Source: Clavaria fumosa (Eukaryota; Basidiomycota; Agaricomycetes; Agaricales; Clavariaceae). From it: a DNA stretch of 64,000 nucleotides. The translations under genes were made by a program, and so were the position numbers. The DNA lies in the NCBI GenBank assembly GCA_951802425.1, contig OX637796.1, positions 3,534,001-3,598,000 on the forward strand, given 5' to 3'. Shown here piece by piece: positions 24,838 through 39,229 of this stretch; the first letter of the stretch is position 1, and each line of letters begins with the position of its first letter. Below the pieces are notes generated by a model. That model saw only the letters and a program-made list of their open reading frames with translations. It did no database searches and had not been told where the DNA came from.

Positions 24838-25449
24838 ATGAGTTGGGGAAAAATGGAAGATACAGTAGATGGTGGAGGTGAAGTGGACTATGGAGACTAT
24901 AAGTGGTTCCAGGACCCACCCACTAGACCAACTCCAGTGAGTCCAGACCTGCCGCACTGTCGTCGCATAGTTGTTGAAGCGCCCACGAAGCCTTCTGCCC
25001 CACCAACAACTTCGCAACGATATGTCCCACTACCAAGCGTGATAGAACAAAATCAAGCCTTTGAGTTCGCATTGCAGGCCGCCCCCAGCGTCCTCTTCGC
25101 ACGTTTCAAACAGTATGGCCAAGTAAGGGACTCTCCCTCCTCGCTTTATCACGTGCCTGATCTCTGGGCTATATAGTTAGGCGTCCTCGCTTGGTGTTCC
25201 GAGTTTGGCGAGCTGATTGACGCCTTGAAGGAGCTCGGCTTCTCGGGCAATATGTTCGTCACGACGCGAGTGCAAGCACTCAAGACCTGCGAGGAGATAC
25301 TCAAACTCCCACTCGATCTGAAAATGCAGATCATCGTAATGTATCTGTCGTCACAAGTCGCGCGGCTACGCCGTTTCCTGGATGGTGAGAAATCCTGGAA
25401 TGACTACCCCGAGCCTGCTTTCCCGCTTGATCATCGATCCTACACATAG
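24838..25449 (+). CDS. Small conserved-looking protein of unknown function
   Basis: Two exons (24838..25122 and 25177..25449) around a 54-nt intron, 185 aa. The start is the first ATG in frame (MSWGKMEDTVDGGG). The N-terminal third is acidic and Pro/Thr-rich. From about 75 on it is well ordered and helical: FALQAAPSVLFARFKQYGQ, LGVLAWCSEFGELIDALKELGFSGNMFVTTRVQALKTCEEIL, then MQIIVMYLSSQVARLRRFLDG. I cannot assign a family. It ends convergently with the disordered protein gene (274 bp gap). Confidence 0.55.
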
Positions 25450-25723
25450 CTATGGATGTTTCGCGGATTCTATGATGGTTTCCCTCACATTGCATGGTTT
25501 CTGCTGGAATATTTGTAGCACCTGGTTCGGTTCGTCCACAGACAGACAGTCTGTCTGTACTCGATTGTAAAACATAATCCGTTTTATTAATAACATGAAA
25601 AAGTAGCGTCATGAATTTTAACAATAGCAAGTACATGGCAGCAAGATCCATCACAGCCAGCGCGGATGCAGCGGAAAAGGAAATCCCAGAGTCTAAGGGT
25701 AAAGGACTGGAGGCTGTAAGGTA

Positions 25724-28700
25724 TCAGAGATGAGCAGCGGTGACACCCGTATACTTGGTCCAATAGGCAGCGTTGCGTGCGCTGCCATTCGGCTCGCCGA
25801 TCACACGCGGCAAAGGCATGGGCGCATAAGAAGACTCGCGTGGTGGCTCGGGCAGCGGATTCGAGAGGCGAGCCGGCGGGTCAGAGTAGAGCGTGTCGAT
25901 GGAAGGGATGGACAAAGTACTCTGCATGGGGTGGTACGTGTGTGAATACGGCTGTGCGGGAGACGAGGGCGGATGTGGAGAGTGCGTCGAATAATAGGCG
26001 GACTGATGGGGAGACGACTGAGCAGGCGTAGACGCCGAGTACAGAATAGGCGGTGGGGGGATCAGCTTGTAATTATACTGATCATTCGCAGCCGCGGCCG
26101 CATGACTCTGAAACGAGCTCTGCACCATAAACGATGTGTGGCTCGATCCATGCAAGGATCTTGCGTCTCCATTGTACCCCATAGCATGCCCATTCAGAGC
26201 CGGCATTGAGGCCGTCACAGGGGTGGGCGATGCTATGATGCCGTTGGTCTCATCTTCACCGTAATGCACGCTCCTGCCCCGGTACATGCGATTCATCTCC
26301 CACGCATCTCGGGCCCGAACAGCATTAAGATCGGCAGAGGAGGCTATTTCCGAGGTAGGTCTCGTCGAAGTCGACTGCTTCCGAGGCCGGGGACCTACGG
26401 GTGACGGAGGTGGGGATGGGGGAGTAGGTTTGTTGTAATCCACAGGAACTGATAGCTTGTCCCGTCTGTCAGACCTCCCTTCTCCCGATCGTCTGTTCCC
26501 TTTCGAATCCGAGGGCCCTGGTCGGGTGTTTGCATCATGACTGAGAGACCGATGGTGTCCAGGTCGATAATGCGTTCCATTTGTAAGATGGCTAGCCTCC
26601 GCGTGGACACCTCGCTCACGAAGCTCCGGATCGGTTTTCGACCTCTCCCGCTTCTTCGAGTCCCAATAGTCGCTGCTCTCCTGCTCCCTTGACCGCGATG
26701 ACCTGTCCCTCTCCCTCTCCCTCTCCCTCTCCCTTTCTCTCTCCCTCTCCCTCTCCCTCTCCCTTTCTCTCTCCCTCTCTCTCTCCCTCTCCCTCTCCCT
26801 GTCCCTGTCTCTGTCTCTGTCTCTGCTGTCCCTGCCTCCGTCCCTGTCTCTGTCTCTATCCCTGTCTCTGTCCCTGTAATTGTCCCTAGTAGTCTTACTG
26901 CGCCTTGCGTGACCGTCCCTGGTCTCCACAACATCCCATTGGTCACCAGCCGTGGCGAACGTCTGCCCGGTTTGGGCGACATTCCCAAACGAATTGCGCA
27001 CAAGTCGGTACGTCTCCGTCTGCACCCCCGTGGTAGGGCTGGGGGCCTTGTGGCTGTGTTTTGTTGGTGAATGATGTCGGCTGGATCGTTTTTCTGTTGA
27101 GGGCCCATTGATTGGTTCTGCACGTGGCAACAACAAGGGAGACGGAGGGTTCGCCTCCATCGAAAGATTGGGCGATGGCGCCGTTAGCAACGTAGACTCA
27201 GTATACGGTGTGGGCGGATTGGCAATCGTTGAAACTCTCCACAGAGAAGGATCCTCTACATAGGCAGCAGCGAAGAGTGCCATATCTGCCAGAGTGGGAT
27301 CGTGAATGGGCTCTGGCGGAGGGGCGTGTCTCGGAGGGGTGGTCGGTCTGGAAGTGGGTTGAGACGTAGCAGGATGTCGGATGTCTGCAGGAGCGCTAGA
27401 GGGCGGCGGGATCTGCTGTGTGCGGGGGGAAGGTCTGGGAGTGGGCTGATGTAAGGAAGAACGTCGGTTCTCTGTAGGAACGCTAGGCGGCGGCGAAATC
27501 TGCAGTGGACGGTTCTCCACGGGAAGGCTAGGAGGCGGTGGAATCTGCAGTGAACGGTTCTCCACGGGAAGGCTAGGAGGCGGTGGAATCTGCAGCCTGC
27601 GAAAGGTTGATAGGGGATCACCAGAGTTCGGTGTAGGTGATCTCCGATCTTGAAGGGGAGGCGGAGGCGGAATGGGAGGCGCATCGGGATCTCTCTGTCG
27701 GGATGAAGACGAAGGGGCGCCGTAGTCTGTTCTCGAAGGATACGCAGATGCATCGTATTGTGGCTTCTCGTCTCGAGGCGGGGGAGAAGGAGCTTCGCTT
27801 TCTGACCGTGGGGGTGGATGTGTGGCGCGTGCAACTGGTGAGAGGCTATGATGGTGCCCAAACTGTTCCGGTGTATGCGAGTCTCTTCGCAAGGCAGTGG
27901 AAGTATTTTCGTTGATATGAGCAGGGTATATGGGATTCTGAGACAAGTCAAAAGGAAGAGGAATATCGCGTTGAACAGGAGTGTCGCCGAAAGAGCTCAA
28001 CGAGTCGTCGGGGTTAGCGATAGTCAATTTGCCCCTCTTGAATTGGGTCTCCACAACAGATTCAGAGGCGACAGAGCGTTCATCCTCCACTCTGGCTGCC
28101 CGTTCCTCCGTCCGTGTCGTAGGTTGATTATTATCGCTCGCATGAGAAGAGACGCGGTGAGACGACGGTTGCGTGCTACTATTACTCGCAGCAGAGTTGT
28201 CTCCTGATACGTGGTGCCAGTCCTCCTTGTCAGTCATATCCAGGTTTGGATCGGGATAAGGCCTTCGGATGATGCTCAATTTTCTCGCAATCCGTACAAG
28301 GATACTACCATGTCTTTTCTTCTCACCATTGCTTTGAAACGAGAGTAGAGACGCGGCAGGATGATGTATCGTGGAGTGACGATGTGGGCCTTCGCTAGTC
28401 CCGAGATTTGGTGATGGCTTGGTCCCAAACAAATCTGAGACTCGACGACGACGTTTGCTGAGCTTTCTTCCATCTGCGAGGCTACTGCTTGCATCTGGAG
28501 GTTGTAAATGAACGACAGACGTTGACTGGGACAGGGGGGATGGTGTGACTGTTCGATGCCGACCATGATTGTTGTGTACGCTCTGTCCATTGTGACTGCT
28601 TTGCGCACCTGGTGTGTTCTGGGGAGGCGGACGTGCAGACATCATCTGCTAAAACAGATTTAGAAAATGTCTGTAATCTGTCGTAATGCGTTGAAAAGTC

Positions 28701-29597
28701 TTACATGGCTTGACTCTGTAGCGGCGCGGGTCGAAGCAGTCTTGAGATCGTAGGGAGAGGGATGACGAAAATTCCCGCCCCATGGATCGGTCACGTCCAT
28801 CATGTCGACCGTTGTTTGAGAGGTTTTGCGTGTGCGTGATCGGCCATCAGCAACGCTAGGTTGCGATGCGTCGGTCGTAGGATTTGTTGATTCAGATGCG
28901 ACCCGTGTTGATGAAAGGTCGTCTGATGATTCTTTGCTAGACATGGGTGGAAAGGAAGAGGAGAACAAAGTAGGCGGGCGCATGCCGACGTCCCGTTGGG
29001 AAGGAGGGATGAGATGATGGTTCTTGTACCATCGAGGGCCGACGGGGTTGAAAATCGGGTAGCGTATACGGTAAGGGTGAGGCGCAGTGATCCAGTCTCT
29101 GCTCTCTCTGCCGAACCATGACGGGAGCTCACCAAGAGGATCAGGAATTATGGAGCGTGGTGGGTTCGAGGGAGCCATGTCCTGGGCGTCGCGGATCTCG
29201 TCCATGTGTGGTGGCTCGTTTTCGGCAGGCTTGTAGTGGTTATGTGACGTTGTCGGATGCGCAGTTGAATTCGAGTGTTCTACAGCCACCGAAGTCGACG
29301 GGGAGGTGTTAGCTCTCCTCGAGCTTTTTCTACCCCAAATTGAACGATGTTGCTTGTCGCGTGAGAGTCTGCGTTGTGACGACTCTTGACGTTCCATGTT
29401 GGAGTAGAAAGCCTTGAGTTCATCTGGAGAGGCCGTTTTCCTGTCGGCGGCGTCGTTTACCTGCGATGGCAACGAGGCGGGGATAAGTCAGGAAGTGGTG
29501 CTAGTGGCTCAGTTGTATATGCCCGCGTCGCTTAACTCACCGCAAGCTCGTAAGGTTCGGCTTCCCTCAGGGGCCCCATGTACACCGATGCCGCCAT
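25724..29597 (-). CDS. Large intrinsically disordered protein with Arg-Asp/Arg-Glu repeat tract
   Basis: Three exons (29597..29541, 29460..28705, 28648..25724) with introns of 80 and 56 nt; 1245 aa if the long third exon is uninterrupted. The first exon gives MAASVYMGPLREAEPYELA, and the N-terminal about 250 residues contain ordered patches (WFGRESRDWITAPHPYRIRYPIFNPVGPRWYKNHH). The rest is low-complexity: Pro-rich repeats around 27470-27600, then an uninterrupted run of alternating Arg with Asp, then Arg with Glu, encoded by a hexanucleotide repeat. RD/RE dipeptide tracts occur in splicing and RNA-processing proteins, but I see no RNA-binding domain. It shares a 189-bp divergent promoter region with ADE5,7. 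Confidence 0.65.
26701..26880. repeat. Hexanucleotide microsatellite inside a coding exon
   Basis: On the plus strand, tandem ccctct/ctctcc units run almost without interruption from about 26703 to 26812 and continue as ccctgt/ctctgt variants to about 26878. On the minus strand they encode alternating Arg-Glu and Arg-Asp. The unit is a multiple of three, so length changes would keep frame. Confidence 0.85.
27470..27600. repeat. 45-bp tandem repeats encoding a Pro-rich 15-residue unit
   Basis: Near-identical 45-bp units (core gaatctgcagtgaacggttc, then ctccacgggaaggctagga) occur two to three times in a row inside the disordered protein gene. The encoded unit is LQIPPPPSLPVENR-like. A more degenerate unit lies to the left (ISPPPSVPTENR). 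Confidence 0.75.
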
Positions 29598-29786
29598 GGT
29601 GGTGGTACGGCGTTGGTTAGTCCACTCTCAACGCCGTTTTGCAGCCGGTTAATGAGGAATGAATTGGGAAGGGGCGGTGCGGGGCGGGGCGAAGGCTTCA
29701 GTCTGAGCTCGACGGTCCTTTGAGGGGCCGGCGTTGCACGTGTCTCAGTGTATTGTCAACTCGTGCTCCCGTGGAGCATACTGTAA
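29598..29786. promoter_or_regulatory. Short bidirectional promoter region
   Basis: Only 189 bp separate the divergent start codons of the disordered protein gene and ADE5,7. It contains a G-rich tract (ggggcggtgcggggcggggc at about 29671-29692) and a CACGTG E-box at 29737-29742. Regulation by bHLH factors is conceivable but untested. Confidence 0.5.
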
Positions 29787-32673
<2,887 letters not shown>

Positions 32674-33058
32674 ATGAATAATGGTCACAACAACTTGCAA
32701 TTCTTCCCCAGATATTTAGAAGAACCGAAATGGACAGAGAGATAGAAAAACAATTGATGTCAATGGGGCTGAAGTAGTGACCTGGCACAGAAAGATAATC
32801 TGAATGTATAGTCACCGCGAAAACGATGTATAAGACTGAAAAACCAAGATCTAGATTTTTACCAACTGGTGGACGAAGATAAATGAAAAATATATGAGCG
32901 AGATGCAACTGCCTTTGAGGTGAGTACAACAAAAAGAAAGTGGTAGATGAGCAGGGATCAACAATCTGGTTGATCTGCGAGGACTGAAATGTGCGTGTGA
33001 GCGTGGTGAGCGATGAATGCTGAGATGGTCTGAACAAGAAACAAGGCTGTCGCCAAAA
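32674..33058. other. Convergent 3' spacer, AT-rich
   Basis: 385 bp between the ADE5,7 and ankyrin/CCCH stops, richer in A/T than the flanking exons. It should carry both 3' UTRs. No gene seen. Confidence 0.5.
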
Positions 33059-35427
33059 TCATGCAGATACAGACACCTCCTTGGCCATGTCAGGTGCGGG
33101 GCTGGCGATGGTGGCAAACGGAACGGGCGTGACGATTTGCGCCGCAGCTTCGTGAGGAACCTCCGACACGCCACTCACTTCCGTATCTGCTTTGCTCCGA
33201 TCCTTTATGTCAAAGATAGATAAGACGCAATTCAGGAACACGCGTAAATGAACAAACAGAATAACGATACCCACTTTCGCTGAATGCCCAGAGTCAGTAC
33301 CACCAACCACCGGCAACCCGTTCTCCCTCGCAGAGTCCCTGCGAAGCGGCGGCGGGGCGACGAGGACCTGCGCAGCCGTTGGGCCCGCGTGTCCATTCGG
33401 CAACGAATGTGCGTGGCTCCCCCCTCCTCCAGCCACGCCACCGCCACCGCCACCACTGCCGTGTGACCCAGCCGAGCGCACCGGCGGTGTGAACGCCCCA
33501 CCCAGCACGGGGAACTCGTCAGCGCCAGGTACCCGCTGCGGCTTCACAGCAAGTAGTGGTAGCGGCCTTTTCTCTCCTCCCCTCCCCGTGCCGTTGCCGC
33601 CGGCGCCTCCCGCATGGTGGTTCTGTCCCCTATAGCCACCCCCGCCCCCGCCATACTTGGGGAGACGACCGCCACCACCGCCGCCACCACCGGCGTCGGT
33701 CGACTGCGAGCGGCTCGACGTCGCGGTGCCGTTTACCTGCCGGTTGTCCTGCGGAGACTGACCGTTTCAGCGTTCAGCGTTCAGTGTGTTGGATGTGGGA
33801 AGGGGATGGGTGGGCGGCGAAGGAAACCTCGCTATGCACGCGGACATACCTCTTTGACAGACATGCCAGCCATTTTTTCTTCAATTGCTCCAGAGGAATG
33901 ATTGTTGGGCCGAGTCCGATTCCCAGCTCTGCCGGAGTGTTGAAAGTTTTGGTGTGATCCTCCTTCCATCGGAATATGCGGGAACCGACAGTCGTCGCTG
34001 AAAGGAAAGGAAATTATTAACGGAGGATGGGGGGATGACAAAACCAGAAGACGCTCACCCGTTCTTGCATCTGCCTGAAGGGAAAAACAGACATGGAGGT
34101 TTTCTCCCGAAAGAACCTCGCCGGTAATTCCCGCGACGACCGGAACCATTCGGCCCGTCGCGGTGCGAGGGGGTGGCGGGGGCTGAGGACAAAGGCGGAT
34201 CGGCGCCCTGCGCACGCGCCTGCGGTGACTTAACGAGTGACACAGATCCCTGCATCGCGTGCCCCTTCGTGCCCATTCCGCACTGTGGAGCAGAATATTG
34301 TGTGACACCATATGGTGGAGCGGACGCCGATGACCCTTGTGAGTTGCCGTATAACGGGGCGGAGGGGTGCGAGCCTGGGGGCACCGACGGCGGTGGATGG
34401 TGCATTGCAGGCAATGCGTGGTGTAGCGGAGTCATCTGGGGGTGAGGGAGGGCGAGAGGGACAGACCCAGGATGAGGGTATGAAGGGGACATGGGGCCGC
34501 CGTACGGGAGAGAAGAGGATTTGCCGTTGAACGCGGGCGACATGGCTGACTGGGTAGGGGAAGTTGCGGGTTGGGGACCAGACGAGGGAGATATGGGGTT
34601 GATCTGGGGAGGGATGCCATTTACGGAAGAAAATGAGGGAGTATAGTAGTTCGTCGGATAGGAATGTTGAGCAAGGCTGTTCGGGTCGTAAGGAGCGGGA
34701 TACGGAGCGGGGGGTGGTAAAGGTCCGGTGAAGTATGGACCCTGGGGGTGTAAGAATATGCAAGAGGCCCCGTAACGACAGGCAGGGAAATATCTGCATG
34801 GGATGTAACGAGCTATCTCGGGAGGGGGCAAGTTAGGTATGCCAGACATGTTTGAGCCGTGCTCTGCTGACGGTGGAGAGGCCGGATAGTACGCGATAGC
34901 GCTCTGAGGGACGGGGAGATAATACGCATAAGGGGGATGGGCACCTGAGCCATTCCACCCTTTGGTGTGGTCGACGTTGTGATCGGAGGGGTAAGCGGGG
35001 TCACGGATGATGGGGCCATTTAGAGTGGGTTTGCGGTGGAGCGCAGAGTTGAGCAGTTGTAACATCGCAGGATCGGAATTGAGGTCTTCTAGTCTTGCTT
35101 GAGCGGTGATGGCAGAGACATCTGCGCCTATGAAAATGGGTGAGAAGGGGCAAGATGAGGGGAACGGTAGAAAGAGGAGATGAGAGATATACCGTTGTCC
35201 AAGAGAGCTCGAACGATTTCTATATGGCCGTTCTTGACGGCGTCGAGAAGAGGAATTGGGCCGGATTGATCTTGACGAGATTGAGATATCTGAGTGAGAG
35301 ACAAGGACAGGAGAGTCGAGGAGACAATACCATTGATATCGATATCAACGATGGACGGATCTTTGAGGATGTCGAGCACGGATGTGAGATCACCATTAGG
35401 AACGACCTGGGGGAGAGAGGAGACCAT
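33059..35427 (-). CDS. Ankyrin-repeat and CCCH zinc-finger RNA-binding-type protein
   Basis: Four exons on the minus strand: 35427..35193, 35127..34059, 33997..33850, 33748..33059; 2142 nt, 713 aa. An ankyrin-like unit lies near residues 50-80 (GPIPLLDAVKNGHIEIVRALLDNGADV). Two CCCH fingers follow: C-x5-C-x5-C-x3-H (PCRYFPACRYGASCIFLH) and C-x7-C-x5-C-x3-H (PPCLFFPSGRCKNGDDCRFPH); the second is split by a 61-nt intron. Between and after them are Pro/Tyr/Ser-rich and Gly/Arg-rich low-complexity regions, and ADEFPVLGG near residue 535. A role in mRNA binding or decay is inferred from the fingers. A 72-nt in-frame segment (about 33220-33290) starts GTGGGT and ends AAAG and may be an optional intron, which would give 689 aa. 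Confidence 0.75.
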
Positions 35428-36008
35428 TATGGGTCGCACAGAGGTGGAAGAGAGAGATGAACGACGATGGATGAAGATTATCGGTCGCAAAAGGCCGTGA
35501 TAGGCGGCCAGACACCACGGGGAGAAAGAAAGGAGAGAGAACGGGAGGGTGAGTGTGAGACGACAAAGACGGCGACAACGACGACGACGACGACGACGAG
35601 GAGGAGAAGGAGCAAGAGACGTAGACCCAGTCCCCAACCGATGAAAAGAAAAAGAAAGAAAAAAAGAGACACGGGTAGCGGTTATTACGTAACTCAAGTC
35701 TCGTATTTTTCACGTGAGGAAAGCTCTATATGGAATGCACCACACACTTTAGCTTTCATGTCGTGGTACTCCATGATTCTTGCTTGAGGTGGCCACAAGC
35801 AAGAGAGTACACCTCAAAATTATCTATTCTCACTGAAATCTGTGGTATGTGTTGAACGGACTTCACTGACACCGATTCGCATAATATGCAGAGCTCATCT
35901 TGTGGTTCCCATCTGTTGCTGGTTTCACTGATGCTTGTAATGTAGGTCAGTCAAATGTGGACAAAATAACCAATTCTTTTGTAATGAACACGATCTCGGC
36001 GGCGAATG
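35428..36008. other. Spacer with gac/gag trinucleotide tract
   Basis: 581 bp between the ankyrin/CCCH start and the GPD1 stop. A purine-rich run with (acg)n near 35573-35605 lies in the likely 5' UTR or promoter of the ankyrin/CCCH gene. No gene seen. Confidence 0.5.
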
Positions 36009-37659
36009 CTAAGAATGATCATGCGTTTCATGATCAATTCCCAATTTCAGCATGAGTTGCCGTGCGGGTCCGCCCGCCTTCTCCGGAAGATTGAGTTCTC
36101 GACTCGGCGGTCGGCACATCAGTTCCTGGACTGCGTCCGCTACATTTTTGCCTAGTCATTCACACCGTCAATCATCTGGCAAACAATAACGACTTCCGTG
36201 CCACTTACCCTCGTACAGCACCTGGTAGATCTTCGGAAATACTGGTCAGACCTCAAATGAATAGAAGATTTCCTTTCTACTCACGCAGGTCGCAATCGGC
36301 GCACGGAGATCCATCTCCTCGATTATCTTCTTGACGCTCCGTACTGTCGTCACACCCTCCGCGACACTCCCAAGCGTTCCAACGATAGTCTCCAGGGGCT
36401 CGCCTCGCCCAAGTCGGTAGCCGACGGTGTAGTTTCGACTCGTGGGAGAGCTGCACGTCAGAAACAAATCTCCAACGCCAGCAAGACCCAAAAACGTCAG
36501 GGGAGACGCGCCGTACGCAACCCCGATCCGCGTCATCTCATTCAGCCCTCGCGTGATGAGCACTGGCAGCGGAGTGGCCGGTCAGCCGAGCTATTGTAGG
36601 CGAAGACCAAGTCAGAAACGTAACTGGCTCTCGTGTTGTTTTCATAACCAAGACCCACACACATCCCCGCTGCCATAGCATACACGTTCTTCAGGGCTCC
36701 TGCCAACTCAAGTCCGACGGGATCACTGCTGGTATAACTTTTGTTGAAACAACAACCACAGATCAATCCGGATGCTCTGAAAGAAACAAATGCGCGTACC
36801 ACCGAAACCACGGTCTGTGGAAAACTAGCGAGGCCCTTTTTGCATGTTCCTCGGATAAAGACGCCACCGATACGGACGTGGGCTGCCGTTGTACAACTGT
36901 CAGAGTAGCCACAGCTTTGTTGGTACCGCGCTCTGACGGAGAAAAATAAAGGCCTACTTTCGTTCGCAAACGAAGGGCCAGACTGACAGTCGTGTAATGC
37001 ATCAGCCGGATGGGTTGAAATTATCAAACGTCGCTGTAATGACTCACGATAAAGGTAGCGACTCTTGCAACGTCTCTCCCGCACGTATCCGCGATGATTT
37101 CTAGCGTCAGAGCCTGCGTCCCAATCTCGATACCCTTGTTGACGAATATGAGCAGCGGGGGATTAGTCTCATCGATCCGCGAGCGCAACGCAGTGAGCAG
37201 GTCCCTTATAGGCCCGTGTTCAACACTTCGATGTGGCACAGAAACAAGAAAGAGAAAGGAAGGAAGGAAAGAACAACGCAAAGAAAAAGGGTTTCCTTCT
37301 CACCTGAGCCCTTGAGTGGGTATCGCGAACAGAATGACGTTCACCTTCTCTATGAAAGCTCTGTCGGGGAGCTCCGGCCCTACGGCCTCGATGTTCTCTG
37401 AGAACAGATGGTCCTTGAGGTAATGCATATTCCTGCGGTGCAGGTTGAAGTGTCGGACGAGCTCTGCGTCGCGCGACCAGAGGAAGGCGTCGTGGTTCGA
37501 GTCGCCCAAATGGTCCGCGAGGCAGCTGCCGAAGTTGCCCGCGCCAAGCACGAGAATGCGCGATTTGGGCCCGTCGCCGGGTGTCGACGCCCTCGTTGCC
37601 GATGGCGGGATTGTTGCCGTCGCTCTTGTTGGTGTCTGCGCCGGCGTTGGTGTCGTCAT
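36009..37659 (-). CDS. GPD1: NAD+-dependent glycerol-3-phosphate dehydrogenase
   Basis: Reduces dihydroxyacetone phosphate to glycerol-3-phosphate for glycerol and lipid synthesis and redox balance. Eight exons: 37659..37304, 37225..37048, 36982..36958, 36896..36803, 36737..36625, 36562..36285, 36230..36209, 36151..36009; 1209 nt, 402 aa. Motifs: dinucleotide fold VLGAGNFGS, FAIPTQ, LIFVNKGIE, SGPSFANE, RQPTSVSVAS, FHRPWFR, the substrate-site SSDPVGLELAGALKNVYAMAAG, GLAGVGDLFLTCSSPTSRNYTVG and AEGVTTV. The 22-nt exon (IYQVLYEG) was placed by family spacing Pro-x5-Tyr. An upstream in-frame ATG at 37833 would add 58 residues (see findings). Divergent from NOP6. Confidence 0.93.
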
Positions 37660-37942
37660 CGCCGTCGTGGAGCGCGTCAAAGTTCTCGTTCCCGTTCTTG
37701 GGGCGTGGTTCCGGGTGGTCGCGTGAGCGAGGGAGGTGTGGGATGCTCGTAGACGGAAGCAGGAGAGATGGAGGATATGGAGAGAACGAGGCGGCACTGA
37801 GCTGGGGCGTGCGATTTGGAAGCACCCGAGCATAAAATTCACGCCAAAAGGATCTTGCAGCAGGAGGAGGGCAGGCTTTGTAGAGAAGGATGACCTCGTG
37901 ACCGAGCAGACAGATCACGAGACTCAGCACAGAAGGGCAACC

Positions 37943-39170
37943 ATGTCCACCCGAAAACTGACCAAAAAACAAGAGAAGAGCCTTGCGTTCAGGCAGCGTC
38001 GACGGTCCAAGGGGCAGCCCGCCAAAGGTGGCCACGACCTCCCGCTTAGCGATGGCGTTGACGATGACGGCGTTGAGGAGCCCGAGACGACTCTTACTCG
38101 TCACTCTGAATCGGTTGCGCGGGCAATAACGGGTCCGTCAAAGAGCCGGACTACCGCTCGGGACGCTGCTACGGCCGCAGATGTCCACCCCACAGCCAGA
38201 CCCCCGAAAGCCGCGCAGAAACGAAAGCGCGAGCCCGATGACGACGACGACAGCAAGAAGACTACGGATCGCGTCTTGTCACATACCCCCACGTCGTCTT
38301 CACCGAAGAAAGTGAAACGGGCTACCAAACATCCCTCAGACGCGACGCGTAAGGTAAGCCCCAGTCCACTGGAAGACGGCGGAGAATCGTCGACGACCGC
38401 CGCCGCCGGGAAGCAAGCTGTTAAACAGAGGTTCATCCTCTTTGTCGGTGCGCGTCTACACCGACGACCACCCGAAGCTGAAACAGACCGCGCTCTACAG
38501 GAAACCTCAAATTCTCAACCTCGGTCGACGCGATCCGAGCCCACTTTGTTGCCTGCGGTAGCGTTTTCCCACACACGCGTCCCAATCACCTCACCCACAC
38601 ATTCCCGCAGACCCCGAACCCACCATCCGCCTTCTCACGCCCAAACCAAAAGGTCAGCCCCAAACTAGCGACCGCCGCGCATCGAACAAGTCCAAAGGTT
38701 GCGCCTTTCTCGAATTCACCAACAAGAAGGCGCTCCAGCGCGCGCTCGCGCTTCACCAGTCCGAGCTCGACGGCCGCAGGATCAACGTGGAGCTCACTGC
38801 GGGCGGCGGCGGTAAGGGCGAGGGGAGGCTGACCAAGCTCAAGGAACGGAACAAGGAGCTTGACGGACAGAGAGTGAAATTCTGTCCCCTTTCTCCTTAC
38901 GCATCGTATCTGTGCCTCGCTCACCACTTCCTTCAGCAAAAACGACTTGAGAAGCAGGGCTCACAGCCCGCCCAGACAGTGCAGCCCCAACGGCACTCAA
39001 CCACGTCCGGCATCGCTAAACCCTCTCAAACCAAACGCACCTGGACTGTTGGCGGTATTGAGGACGATGGCCAGACCCACCGTGGCGGGCACAAACACAC
39101 CCGCAAACGCGGAAGTCGATCGAAAACAAAAGAATGGGGGACTGGCGTCAACACCATACCCGTTGGGTGA
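37943..39170 (+). CDS. NOP6: Nop6-like RRM ribosome-biogenesis protein
   Basis: Four exons: 37943..38447, 38501..38557, 38611..38873, 38937..39170; 1059 nt, 352 aa. The start is MSTRKLTKKQEKSLAFRQRR. A charged Lys/Arg/Asp-rich N-terminal region with nuclear-signal-like clusters (KRKREPDDDDD, SPKKVKR) precedes an RRM at about 165-262: RNP2-like FILFVGNLKFST, then KGCAFLEFTNKKALQRAL (RNP1) and RRINVELTAGGGGKGEGR. The C-terminus carries RGGHKHTRKRGSRSK. Domain order and the LTKLKERNKELDGQR segment fit Nop6, a nucleolar protein of small-subunit assembly. The third intron (63 nt) is a multiple of three with no stop, so its removal is inferred. Confidence 0.85.
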
Positions 39171-39229
39171 TGCTTCTCCAATTGCTAAAGTTTAGTGGAA
39201 TTATATTGCTGCTATGATTAGAAATAAAT

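Noticed and set aside
26395..27123. Minus-strand frame of about 240 residues in another frame of the disordered protein gene
   Set aside because: It overlaps the long exon entirely and its open length comes from the hexanucleotide repeat.
36231..36284. GC-AG intron in GPD1
   Set aside because: An ordinary GT donor with a later AG (before ATCTACCAG) closes the phase and gives the family's exact Pro-to-Tyr spacing.
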